DNA of 64,000 nucleotides. It comes from Senecio squalidus. Its lineage: Eukaryota > Streptophyta > Magnoliopsida > Asterales > Asteraceae. The position numbers and the translations under genes are program-made. The stretch covers positions 23,093,823-23,157,822 of the forward strand of contig CAJVGC010000065.1 of the NCBI GenBank assembly GCA_910822075.1. Direction: 5' to 3'. Below are positions 1 to 10,629 of this stretch, in pieces (position 1 is the stretch's first letter; every line of letters starts with the position of its first letter). The notes below the pieces were generated by a model. That model had not been told where the DNA came from. It made no database searches and saw nothing but the letters and a program-made list of their open reading frames with translations.

Positions 1-458
1 AATTATAAAAAGGGTATGAATATGCTTATACACCAAAATAATGGAGCATTTTGAGTTTTAAAACTGATGCATCGTCTGGTATGAATATGCTTATACACCA
101 AAATAATGGAGCATTTTGAGTTTTAAAACTGATGCATCGTCTAAATGTTCATCAAGTCGCAACCTGAAGTTTGCATGATTAGTGACTCAGCTAATTAGAC
201 ATTTAGCACATTATTCCAGATTATCATATTCTTTTTGGCAATAGTGGTGAATATACTTCAGAATTTTTTTATAAATGATTATTGGAATAAGTGTTGACAT
301 TGGTATGTCTTACGCAAATTGCTTTTGTTGAAACGCTTATCAAGCAATTCATTTGATTGCAAAGCCAATAATCATGAGAGTAAAACATAAAGATTTTGTT
401 TGGGGTCATGTATTTACATGAAAGAACACTAATTAACATCAAACCAATATTTGTGATG
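1..458 (+). mobile_element. Ty1/copia polyprotein remnant (integrase region)
   Basis: This stretch aligns by eye with 13702-14098 and with about 43263-43660, so it is part of the same decayed copia family. Around 290-440 the plus strand still reads like a copia integrase C-terminal region, with a segment resembling 'FVETLIKRLQLIAKP' interrupted by stops. It ends abruptly at about 458, where gypsy element A internal sequence begins without an LTR. No intact ORF remains. The left end of the element lies outside the window. Confidence 0.7.
13..142. repeat. 65-bp perfect tandem duplication
   Basis: Positions 13-77 are repeated exactly at 78-142; the unit starts GGTATGAATATGC and ends GCATCGTCT. 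The equivalent place in the sister copia copy (about 13716) has only one unit, so the duplication is private to this copy and recent. Confidence 0.9.
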
Positions 459-563
459 ATTCCCAACCTCACGTGATTGACCCTTACCTGCATTTCCTTA
501 CATATTTCCTTTAACATTATCTTGTTCCTGTACTTACGAAACTCTTTACGTCGCAGATCCGTC

Positions 564-1235
564 ATGTCTCAGTCTTCGCGTTCACGATCTCATTCACGAT
601 CCCTCTCGCGAGCCGTTTCCCCATCGAACGAGCCTTCTGAGGGTCACACGGCATCCGATAGTCAGCGTCATCAGACGACTGACCCGACAGAGGACCCATC
701 GATGACGATCAGCAGCAGCCACGGATCCAGCCCGAGGTCTGTGCTTCCACTAGCACCTGTTGCAGTACCACCGCAGCCCCAAGGGCTTCACGCTAGGTTG
801 ACCGCGCGCCAACAACCGGGTCTGTTCCGACCCGCACCTCCTCGGTCCTTTGTGGAACCTTACGACCCCGCCCTGCTTACTCCAGTAATGGAACGCTATG
901 CGTGGGAACGTCAGTTTCTTGAGGAGCGGCGACGTGCTCAGGAGGTCGGAACCTCCCGACCTATGATGCCACCTACTCTCCAGCCACCCCCACCGGCCGC
1001 ATTCCTGCACCTGCACCGCGAGGTTCGAGCACTCGCAGAGGAGAACCAGCAACAGGGACTCCTCATCAGCGAAGTCACTGATGCGGCACACCACTTGTCT
1101 GAGCAGGCGATGCGAATCATCGCATCGACTCGAGCCACGGCACGAACTGTGCAGCAGCTCGTAGGGGTGTGTCTGGTGATGGGAACCTTGATCGCGGTCA
1201 TGATGGCCAAGATGTTCCTAGAGAGGCGTCATTAG
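564..1235 (+). CDS. Extra ORF upstream of gag in gypsy A: SR-rich, proline-rich, putative tail-anchored protein
   Basis: The ATG at 564 opens a 223-residue frame ending in TAG at 1233-1235. In order: an Arg/Ser-dipeptide N-terminus (residues 1-25), a Ser/Thr-rich part, a proline-rich middle (about 60-100 and 140-150), a heptad-like stretch with 'FLHLHREVRALAEE' that could form a coiled coil (about 150-190), and a hydrophobic segment near 199-215 containing 'VGVCLVMGTL', followed by a short basic tail (ERRH). That arrangement resembles a tail-anchored membrane protein; this is inference. Element B carries a homologous frame at 33387-34124 with the same order of parts, so it is not a chance ORF. 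It lies 354 nt before gag. I do not recognise the family and assign no function. The frame is intact here although the downstream gag and pol are broken. Confidence 0.65.
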   Translation: MSQSSRSRSHSRSLSRAVSPSNEPSEGHTASDSQRHQTTDPTEDPSMTISSSHGSSPRSVLPLAPVAVPPQPQGLHARLTARQQPGLFRPAPPRSFVEPYDPALLTPVMERYAWERQFLEERRRAQEVGTSRPMMPPTLQPPPPAAFLHLHREVRALAEENQQQGLLISEVTDAAHHLSEQAMRIIASTRATARTVQQLVGVCLVMGTLIAVMMAKMFLERRH

Positions 1236-1589
1236 TCATATTCTTCCTTTTGTATTGTACTGTAAGCCGAGTTGTAATTTTTCAATGTACACAGCTTCGA
1301 GCCATTTCCATTTATTTCCGTATTGTACTGTACTCCATTTTCTATTTGAACCTTGTACTCAACTTTATGATTATTAATGAATGAAGTTTCTATCTATTAT
1401 TATTATTGTCTTGTGAATCTTGTTCTATGGTTTAATTACCCTCTTGCGTGTGAATCTCTTGGATCCTTGTCGTGCGTGTGCTATCTGTTCTATTACATTA
1501 CTCTTACGTGATTGTTAACTTGTTCATTATATTCTTATCATACTCTAATTGTGCGTTTCTAAACTGAATATGTTGTCTGTTGTAGAATC
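1236..1589 (+). promoter_or_regulatory. T-rich spacer before gag with candidate splice acceptor
   Basis: The 354-nt spacer is T-rich and intron-like. It ends TGTTGTAG at 1578-1585, four bases before the gag ATG at 1590. The same TGTTGTAG-AATC-ATGG arrangement occurs in element B (34481-34493). A GTAAGC at 1262 could be a donor, but B has GTAGGC there. The possible use, giving a spliced RNA that brings gag closer to a cap or leader, is inference. Confidence 0.3.
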
Positions 1590-2710
1590 ATGGCACCTCG
1601 TTCAAACGCCAGTCTCATTGCTGAACAAGTCGCTGCTCAGTTGAACGCAGCGATGCCTAACATGCTCGCCCAGATCACTGCTGGGATCAATGCTAATGTC
1701 AACAATCACAACCAACAGCAGCAACAGCAACAGCAGCAGCAGCAACAGCAACAACTAAAACCATAACCAGAATCATCAGAACAACAATCAGAAGCACCAC
1801 CCTAACCCACCTGCTTGCACCTATAAGAGCTTCATGGCTTGTAAGCCTAAGGAGTTCCATGGCACGACTGGTGCCGTAGGACTGGTGTCCTGGTTTGAGA
1901 GCATCGAGTCGGTGCTGCACAACAGCAGATGTGGCGAAGCTGATAAGGTGCAGTACGCCTCCTGCGTGCTGCACGGTAAGGCACTGACTTTGTGGAACAG
2001 TGAGGTCCGCAACAGAGGACGCGAGACCGCCTATGCTCTCACCTAGGAACAATTCAAGAACCTCTTGATAGAGGAGTACTGCCCCAAAGGGGAAATCAAA
2101 AAGCTCGAAGTCGAGCTCTGGGATCAAACGATGGTCGGAAACGACATCGAAGGGTACACCGCCTGATTCCATGAGTTGGCTCGGCTGGTCCCGAGGTTAG
2201 TTACTCCTGAGGAGAACAAGATCGACCGCTATGTCACCGGTCTTGTCCCTGAAATCAGAGGAATGGTCATTGCAGCGGAACCCCAGACCCTTCATAGTGC
2301 TACCATCCTTGCCCACCACCTCACAAGTAACCTGCTCACCGCTCCTACCTCATCCAAGAAAGAGTCGGGTGAGAAAAGGAAATTCGACCAGACCCCAAGG
2401 CGGAGTGACAGGAATAAGAAGAAGAAGACCACCCGAAACCTCGCCATAGCAGCTGTAGCACCGCCACCTCCACCACCACCAGCTGGAACTCGGTACACGG
2501 GGACGAACCCCAAGTGCAATAAGTGCAATTTCCACCACCTCGGTAACTGCCCCGTGTGTATGAGATGCCAGAAGGAAGGGCATTTTGCTAAGTATTGCCC
2601 GGACAGGTTGGCAGCTCCAGGTCAGAAGCCGGTGTGCTTCGAGTGCGGAAGTGACCAGCACTTCCGGAACGCTTGTCCAAGACTCCGGAACGCCCAACCG
2701 AATCAAGGCG
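1590..2710 (+). pseudogene. gag: gag of gypsy A (broken)
   Basis: The ATG at 1590 starts a gag whose first 40 residues match gag of element B, followed by a (CAG/CAA)n polyglutamine run (1709-1756). The starting frame stops at TAA 1764-1766. The capsid-like part continues in a shifted frame from about 1780, with further stops at 2044-2046 (TAG) and 2164-2166 (TGA). The C-terminal part holds two CCHC zinc knuckles, seen as 'CMRCQKEGHFAKYC' and 'CFECGSDQHFRNAC' (about 2555-2690), which bind retroelement RNA in this family. The frame is then cut at 2710 by the reverse LTR insertion; the continuation starts at 7192. Confidence 0.85.
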
Positions 2711-5700
2711 TGTCACACCCCGCTATAGCGGAAACACGGAATGTGAGAGCTGGAATATCATTACACGGTCATAAGAAAATTTAAACGATTCAAGTCATTT
2801 CATTTAAATAAAACATAGTTCAAAGTTTAAATCAACCAAGCAGTTCATAAGTTAAATTCGAGTACAAATACAAAGTTTCAAAATAAAATTCCCAAAATAG
2901 AAAGGTCTTTTCCCAAAGTGCGCCTCACGTAACCATAGTGACCCTTCTTTGCCATGCATTCCAACACTTACACTAATTTCCTGAAACATAAGATAAAGTG
3001 TCAACTACATAAAGTAGTGAGTGAGTTACAGTTTAGAGTTTCGACAAAAGTTTCCAAAAAAAAATAGAAAGTACACAGAAAAGGATAGTGACGTCATAAG
3101 TAAAAGGAACGGAACGACGTTAGAACGTATAAGTAAATAGTAAAAGGGTTTTGTACACACGCAAGTAAAACAAATAAAACTCGTATAAATAAAGTTGTAG
3201 CGGAATCCAGGCGCTAAAAAGGTATATGCGTAGGGAGTATGTGCTTAACTAAATTAGTAACCCGTATCAATCACTTGGCATAATATAAATAGTAAGTATA
3301 CACTAAACCGATTGTGTGGTCCTGAACTAGCCCAAAAATGTTTGTGAAGTTTTCAACTGAATCTTAGTAATATGTACTTGGGTCGCTAACCCTGAGTAAG
3401 GAGTGACCGCTCCTAAGTATCGATTCCCATATAACTAACGGCTATTGCTAATAGTGTATAAAGTTTCCTGAACCAAAACGGGGCAATTCCAAAAATAGTA
3501 GTAAGTTCTTACGGGTTTATATTTTCATCAAGGATTGGTCGCTAACAAGTATCCTAAATTTAGTTAACCGGCTAAGGCATCAACACATATACGCATAATA
3601 GTTTCACAAGTTTCCCAAAGTTTCAAAGGTTTCCAAAGAGTTTCAAGTTTCGTACAAGTTTCCAAAGTTTACGAGTTTCATAAGTTTTAAAATGTTTCAA
3701 GTTTCTAAAGTTTCAATAAGGTTTCAATAAGGTTTCAAAAGTACTAAGTTTCCAATGTTTCAACAATTCGCAAATAGGTTTAAGTTACAAGCATAATATC
3801 TTATGTTTCCCCCAAATAATGTTTTTAAGTACAAAAGTAAAAAAAAGTGGGGTTGTAACTCACTGTTTGCGAAGAAAGAATGAACTAGCACGGACGGAAC
3901 GGAATGCGTCGGGAATCAAAGACAACCTAAAACACCGGAAGTTATATAAGTTTTATTAGTATGATTTAAGTTATGTTAAGTTCCAATTTAACATTTTAAA
4001 TCCTAATTTCTTTTATTTTAGATTCTGTCCCAAAAATATTATTACGGAAAGTTATATGATTAAGTGTGTTCGTGTACGTTTTATAGTCCGATAAGTCCGA
4101 TTATGTCCCAAAAAGTGTCAAAGTTCCAAGTCAAAGTGTATAAGTTCCGAAATGCTAAGTTACTGAATTTGACATGTATTTTACGGTGAAATTTGGGCAG
4201 CGCTTCCGCGCTATAAAAATTTAGTCCATTTTCAAAACACTTTCCCGCTTTAAAATACACAATATAACCAATATGAACGTTAATACACATGTCTCAATTT
4301 CAAAAGCCTTTCCAAACAGTTTATATGTCAAAACAGTAGCTTTTCAAGATATATATATATATTCTGTGATAAGTTAGTTTAGCTTATTCTTACGTTTAGA
4401 GCTTTTAAAACGATAAATGTGACAAACAGCAATATTCAGGCGGCGGCTGGATGTACTCAGCCGCCGGCTGACCTTCAGCCGCCGGCCAAAAGCCTTCGGC
4501 CAGTTTCAAGATTGCTTTATTTTCCGATTTTTAGCTTGTTTAACGGTTAGATTCGACATGCAAACTGTTATAAATCAAATGTATGTGTTTTTAAAGTAAA
4601 ATCGTTGTTTTCTTTTAGATATATATGTTAAAAATGTAGATCTATCATAAAAACTCGTTTTTGAGCAAGAAAACGTTTTAGTTCTTTATGAAAACCCATT
4701 TTCAGTTTATAGATTTTACATGCAACCGATTATTTAAGTAAAAACAGTAAAAAGAAGGGGTTTTACCGAAGGAAAAACAAAGAGACGATTTGGATGAGTT
4801 CCTAGCTTCAAAAGTGATGAAAAACCTCTTGGAAACACNNNNNNNNNNNNNNNNNNNNNNNNNNNNNNNNNNNNNNNNNNNNNNNNNNNNNNNNNNNNNN
4901 NNNNNNNNNNNNNNNNNNNNNNNNNNNNNNNNNNNNNNTAACTAAAGTAGTAACTCGTATCAATCACTTGGCATAATATAAATAGTAAGTATACACTAAA
5001 CCGATTGTGTGGTCCTGAACTAGCCCAAAAATGTTTGTGAAGTTTCCAACTGAATCTTAGTAATATGTACTTGGGTCGCTAACCCTGAGTAAGGAGTGAC
5101 CGCTCCTAAGTATCGATACCCATATAACTAACGGCTATTGCTAATAGTGTATAAAGTTTGGCAATTCCAAAAATAGTAGTAAGTTCTTACGGGTTTATAT
5201 TTTCATCAAGGATTGGTCGCTAACAAGTATCCTAAATTTAGTTAACCGGCTAAGGCATCAACACATATACGCATAATAGTTTCACAAGTTTCCAAGTTTC
5301 CCAAAGTTTCAAAGGTTTCCAAAGAGTTTCAAGTTTCGTACAAGTTTCCAAAGTTTACGAGTTTCATAAGTTTTAAAATGTTTCAAGTTTCTAAAGTTTC
5401 AATAAGGTTTCAAAAGTACTAAGTTTCCAATGTTTCAACAATTCGCAAATAGTTTCAAGTTACAAGCATAATATCTTATGTTTACCCCAAATAATGTTTA
5501 AAAGTACAAAAGTAAAACAAAGTGGGGTTGTAACTCACTGTTTGCGAAGAAAGAATGAACTAGCACGGACGGAACGGAATGCGTCGGGAATCAAAGACAA
5601 CCTAAAACACCGGAAGTTATATAAGTTTTATTAGTATGATTTAACTTATGTTAAGTTCCAATTTAACATTTTAAATCCTACTTTCTGATATTTTAGATTC

Positions 5701-6021
5701 TGTCCCAAAAAGATTATTACGGAAAGTTATATGATTAAGTGTGTTCGTGTACGTTTTATAGTCCGATAAGTCCGATTATGTCCCAAAAAGTGTCAAAGTT
5801 CCAAGTCAAAGTGTATAAGTTCCGAAATGCTAAGTTACTGAATTTGACATGTATTTTACGGTGAAATTTGGGCAGCGCTTCCGCGCTATAAAAATTTAGT
5901 CCATTTTCAAAACACTTTCCCGCTTTAAAATACACAATATAACCAATATGAACGTTAATACACATGTCTCAATTTCAAAAGCCTTTCCAAACAGTTTATA
6001 AGTCAAAATAGTAGCTTTTCA

Positions 6022-6067
<46 letters not shown>

Positions 6068-7191
6068 TGTGATAACTTGGTTTAGCTTATTCTTACGTTT
6101 AGAGCTTTTAAAACGATAAATGTGACAAACAACAGTATTCAGGCGGCGGCTGGATGTACTCAGCCGCCGGCTGGACTTTAGCCGTCGGCTGAAAACCTTC
6201 AGCCGCGGGCCAAAAGCCTTTGGCCAGTTTCAAGTTTGCTTTATTTTCCGATTTTTAGCTTGTTTAACGGTTAGATTCGACATGCAAACTGTTATAAATC
6301 AAATGTATGTGTTTTTAAAGTAAAATCGATGTTTTCTTTTAGATTTATATGTTAAAAATGTAGATCTATCATAAAAACTCGTTTTTGAGCAAGAAAACGT
6401 TTTAGTTCTTTATGAAAACCCATTTTCAGTTTATAGATTTTACATGCAACCGATTATTTAAGTAAAAACAGTAAAAAGAAGGGGTTTTCCCGAAGGAAAA
6501 ACAAAGAGACGATTTGGATGAGTTCCTAGCTTCAAAAGTGATGAAAAACCTCTTGGAAACCCGATTTAAACCTTTCCTTTTGCTACCCTTTACTCTTGGA
6601 ACGATTTGTGTATGTATGATGGTCGATTTTTGTGTGTTTATGGACTGTTTTGAGGTACAAAGTTTCTGGATTTGTTTTGTTCTTGGGAGGAATTGTGAGA
6701 GAGATTTTGAGAGAGAGTAATGGAGTGTGTGTGTGTTAATTGAATTGTGTTTGAAAATGAAAATGTGAGTTGGATTAGGGGGGAAGGACTGGCCTTGGGG
6801 GTCTCAATGGCAGTAATTTCTGCCCCAATCCCGAGTTGGCCAATAACTTTACATGCAAAAATGAGTCATCGTCCAGCTGGACAGCGGGATTCAGCCGCCG
6901 GCTGACTTAATCCAGCCGCCGGCTGGATTGAAAATCCAGCTTTTTGACGTTTTAAGTTTTCCGTTATAAATAGTTAAGGACTAGAATCTTTTTAGTTTCC
7001 GTTATGAACTTAGTCAAGTTCTTGTATTGTTTATTTGGTGTTAGGATTTATAATTTGATTCCGACTTTGGTTCCGAAAATTAGAGACACAACAATAATGA
7101 ACCCGAACAATATGAACATGATAAAAGAGTAACTAGAGATTCGAACCGATTAAGTAACTGAGAATCACCTGAAATTTAGACGGTTGTCACA
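2711..7191 (-). mobile_element. Gypsy LTR(s) inserted in reverse into element A, spanning an assembly gap
   Basis: The block starts TGTCACACCCCGC at 2711 and ends GGTTGTCACA at 7191, the reverse of the TGTGACAACC...GTGTGACA LTR ends seen in element B. It is flanked by the perfect 5-bp duplication AGGCG (2706-2710 and 7192-7196), so it is a genuine insertion into the gag-pol linker of A. Sequence 3246-4838 is repeated at 4939-6559 with small indels, for example 17 bp present near 3470 and missing near 5158. The two parts therefore look like two LTRs, the left lacking its 5' part and the right lacking its 3' part. The gap may hide the internal region of a full-length element. Confidence 0.8.
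4839..4938. other. Assembly gap (100 N)
   Basis: Exactly 100 unknown bases, a typical placeholder for a gap of unknown size. Homologous LTR sequence lies on both sides, so the assembler probably failed inside a repeated LTR. Confidence 0.99.
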
Positions 7192-10100
7192 AGGCGGGCG
7201 AGGACGAGGTCGTGCATTCGCACTCACGGCTGAAGAGGCTCGACAGGAGCCGAATGCGGTGAACTGTACGTTTCCTGTTAATAACCATTATGCATCAGTT
7301 TTGTTGGATTCAGGAACTGAGAGAAGCTTTGTATCCTTAGAATTTAGACCCCTCATAAACTTAGGTTCTAAAGTTCTTAAGGATAGCTTCACCATAGAGT
7401 ACGCTAACGGTCAGGAGTTCGAAGCCAAGGATATAATCGTAGGATGTTCCATATGCCTGTCCGATAAAACCTTCCCTATTGACTTAATTCCAATCGACCT
7501 GAAAAGCTTTGATGTGATCGTCGGAATGGACTGGCTCTCTCGTTTCCGAGCCGAGATTGTCTGTTTTGACAAGCTCATTCGCATCCCTCTTTCTGACACC
7601 GAAACTCTAGTTGTTCAAGGAGACAAACCCGGACGACCACTTCGTATCGTATCGTCCGTGAAAATGCGCAAGTTCCTCGAGAAGGACTATGACGCATTCC
7701 TCGCTCACGTTGACGAACGTAAACCCAAGGAGATCCGTATTCAAGATATTCCCGTAGTCAAGGATCACCCTGAAATCTTTCCCGAAGATTTACCCGGGCT
7801 ACCTCCGCATCGACAAGTGGAATTCCGGATAGACCTCGTTCCTGGTGTAGCACCGGTCGCTAGGACACCGTATCGTCTAGCCCCATCGGAAATGCAAGAG
7901 CTGTCGAAACAGCTTCAGGAACTCTTGGATCATGGTCTTATTCGTCCAAGCTCGTCCCCCTGGGGAGCCCCAATACTCTGCATCAAAAAGAAAGACGGGT
8001 CCTTTCGTATGTGCATCGACTACCGCGAACTGAACAAACTGACCGTCAAGAACCGATACCCACTCCCGAGGATCGATGACCTTTTCGACCAGTTGCAGGG
8101 TGCAACTTATTTCTCGAAAATCGACCTCCGTTCGGGTTATCATCAGGTTCGTGTCAGTGAGACCGACATTCCTAAAACCGCTTTTCGTACTCGTTACGGT
8201 CATTACGAATTCCTGGTCATGCCATTTGGTTTAACCAACGCACCAGCAGTGTTCATGGACTTGATGAACAGGGTGTGTAGACCTTATCTGGACAAATTCG
8301 TGATCGTGTTCATTGATGACATCCTTATTTACTCGAGAAACAAAGAGGATCACGCGAAACACCTGAAACTCATTCTGGAACTCCTCCGAGATCAGAAACT
8401 GTACGCCAAATTCTCTAAGTGTGAATTTTGGCTTCGGGAAGTACATTTCCTTGGTCATGTGGTCAACCAAGAAGGGATCCATGTAGATCCGGCTACGATA
8501 GAAGCGATCGAGAAATGGCAAGCCCCGACGACACCTACGGAAATTCGTCAATTCCTAGGGTTGGCCGGCTACTATCGAAGGTTCATCGAGAATTTCTCGA
8601 AGATCGCTAAGCCACTCACCGAGCTCACTCAGAAGGACAAGGATTTTGTTTGGGGTACGAAGCAAGAGGAATCCTTCCAGAAACTTAGCACCAGCTCTGT
8701 CACGCACCGATTTTGTCACTACCGGAGGGTACGGATAACTTCGTTGTATTTTGCGATGCATCCCATCAAGGACTTGGGTGTGTCCTGATGCAGAAGGATA
8801 AAGTCATCGCCTACGCTTCAAGGCAACTCAAGGTGCACGAACAGAACTACACTACTCACGACCTAGATCTGGGAGCCGTCGTGTTCGCACTGAAGATATG
8901 GAGACATTATTTGTATGGGACCAAGTGCACGGTTTTCACGGATCATAAAAGCCTTCAACACATTCTAGACCAGAAGATGCTCAACATGAGACAAAGGAGA
9001 TGGATCGAACTGCTGAGTGACTACGATTGCGAGATCAAGTACCACCCGGGTAAGGCAAACGTAGTAGCAGACGCCCTGAGTCGGAAGGAAAGGGTGAGAC
9101 CATCTCGGGTTAGAGCATTAGGTATCCAAATCCAAACAAATCTTCAAACGCAAATCGCTGAGGCTCATCGGGAAGCGTTGAAACCCGAGAACTTAAAGGG
9201 CGAAACATTGCACAATCATGAGACGGAGTTCGAACTCAAATCCGATTGAATCCATTACTTCAAGGGCCGAGCATGGATTCCGAAGTCCGAAGACCTTCGA
9301 AAGCTAATCTTGGATGAAGGCCACCGTTCCCGATACTCCATTCACCCTGGATCCGACAAGTTGTACAAGGACCTTAGGGAGTATTATTGGTGGTCGGGCA
9401 TGAAAAAGGATATCGCCTTGTACGTAGCAAAGTGTCTTACTTGCTCCAAGGTCAAGGCGGAATATCAGAAGCCATCAAGACTATTGCAGCAACCGGAGAT
9501 TCCTATGTGGAAATGGGAACAAATCTCCATGGATTTTATTACCAAGTTACCCCGGACGGCAAAGGGTAACGACACAATTTGGGAAATTGTGGACCGATTG
9601 ACGAAGTCTGCTCATTTCTTGCCGGTACGAGAAACTCACTCAATGGAGAAATTCGCTCAAATCTATATCTACGAGATCATCTCTCGCCACGGGACACCTC
9701 TCTCCATCATCTCTGACAGGGATAGTCGGTTCACGTCCCGCTTTTTGAACGCGCTTCAGAGATCTCTCGGGACGCGACTAGACCTTCGCCTAGCTTACCA
9801 CCCTCAGACCGACGGTCAAAGTGAGAGGACGATCCAAACACTTGAAGATATGCTTAGAGCATGCGTAGTTGACTTCGGAGGAAGTTGGCATACTCACCTT
9901 CCTTTGGTCGAGTTTTTTTACAACAACAGCTACCACGCTAGCATCAAGTGTGCTCCGTTCGAGGCCTTATATGGACGTAAGTGCCGGTCGCCGCTTTGTT
10001 GGCTAGAAGTCGGTGATCGACAACTCACAAGGCTCGAAATCGTTAAAGAAACCATCGACAAGATCACTACTATCAGGGAGCGACTGAAGACGTCCCGTAC

Positions 10101-10581
10101 TCGGCAGAAAAGCTACGCCGACAACCGAAGGAAACCCCTCGAGTTCCAAGTGGGCGATCGGGTGCTTCTTAAAGTATCGCCATGGAAAGGGGTAGTTCGC
10201 TTCGGGAAACGCGGAAAGCTAAGCCCGAGGTACACAGGACCATTTGAAGTCATCGAGCGTGTTGGCCCAGTAGCTTACCGACTCCAACTTCCGCAAGTTC
10301 TTTCCAATGTTCATAACGTGTTCCATGTCTCGCACTTGAAAAAGTGCTTATCTGATGAGACCATCGTCATCCCGCTCGACGAGGTCAAGATCGACAACAA
10401 GCTCAACTTCATCGAGGAACCACTTGAACTTGTAGACCGAGAGGTCAAGCAACTTAGACAAAGCCGTGTTCCTATTGTCAAGGTTCGTTGGAACTCCCGA
10501 CGTGGTCACGAATCCACATGGGAACGTGAAGACCAAATACGTCAAAAGTATCCGCATTTGTTCAAAGATACTTCTACCTGA
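7192..10581 (+). pseudogene. pol: gag end and pol of gypsy A (broken)
   Basis: The frame resumes after the insertion with a G/R-rich linker, then protease ('LLDSGTERSFV', about 7300), reverse transcriptase ('FVIVFIDDILIYSRN', about 8300-8345), RNase H ('FCDASHQGLGC', about 8750), integrase zinc finger and DDE core ('SMDFITKLPR', 'SDRDSRF', 'GQSERTIQTLE'), and a C-terminal chromodomain-like segment ('VKVRWNSRRGHESTWE', about 10480). Compared with B, one base is missing near 8685, so the RT connection to RNase H is frameshifted, and a TGA at 9247-9249 follows RNase H. The stop is TGA 10579-10581. The apparent start of the upstream ORF at 7184 lies in the inserted LTR and is not a real start. 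Confidence 0.9.
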
Positions 10582-10616
10582 TGGGACGAGTCAAATTTCG
10601 GGACGAAATTTCTTTC

Positions 10617-10629
10617 AACCCGGGGATGA
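10617..10629 (+). other. Polypurine tract region of gypsy A
   Basis: AACCCGGGGATGA lies directly before the 3' LTR start TGTGACAACC. It follows the GGGACGAAATT stretch typical of plant gypsy 3' ends. The same sequence precedes the 3' LTR of element B. Confidence 0.6.

Noticed and set aside
1699..2172. 157-codon minus-strand ORF over gag of element A
   Set aside because: Antisense shadow of gag with an Ala/Val run from the reversed polyglutamine tract.
4081..4290. 69-codon minus ORF, identical at 5756-5965
   Set aside because: Lies in duplicated LTR sequence either side of the gap; duplication explains the identity.
4734..4967. ORF spanning the N gap
   Set aside because: Half of its codons are unknown bases; it is an artefact of the gap inside an LTR.
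7184..7196. Start of the pol A ORF at 7184
   Set aside because: A TTG inside the inserted reverse LTR; the homologous coding sequence begins only after 7192.
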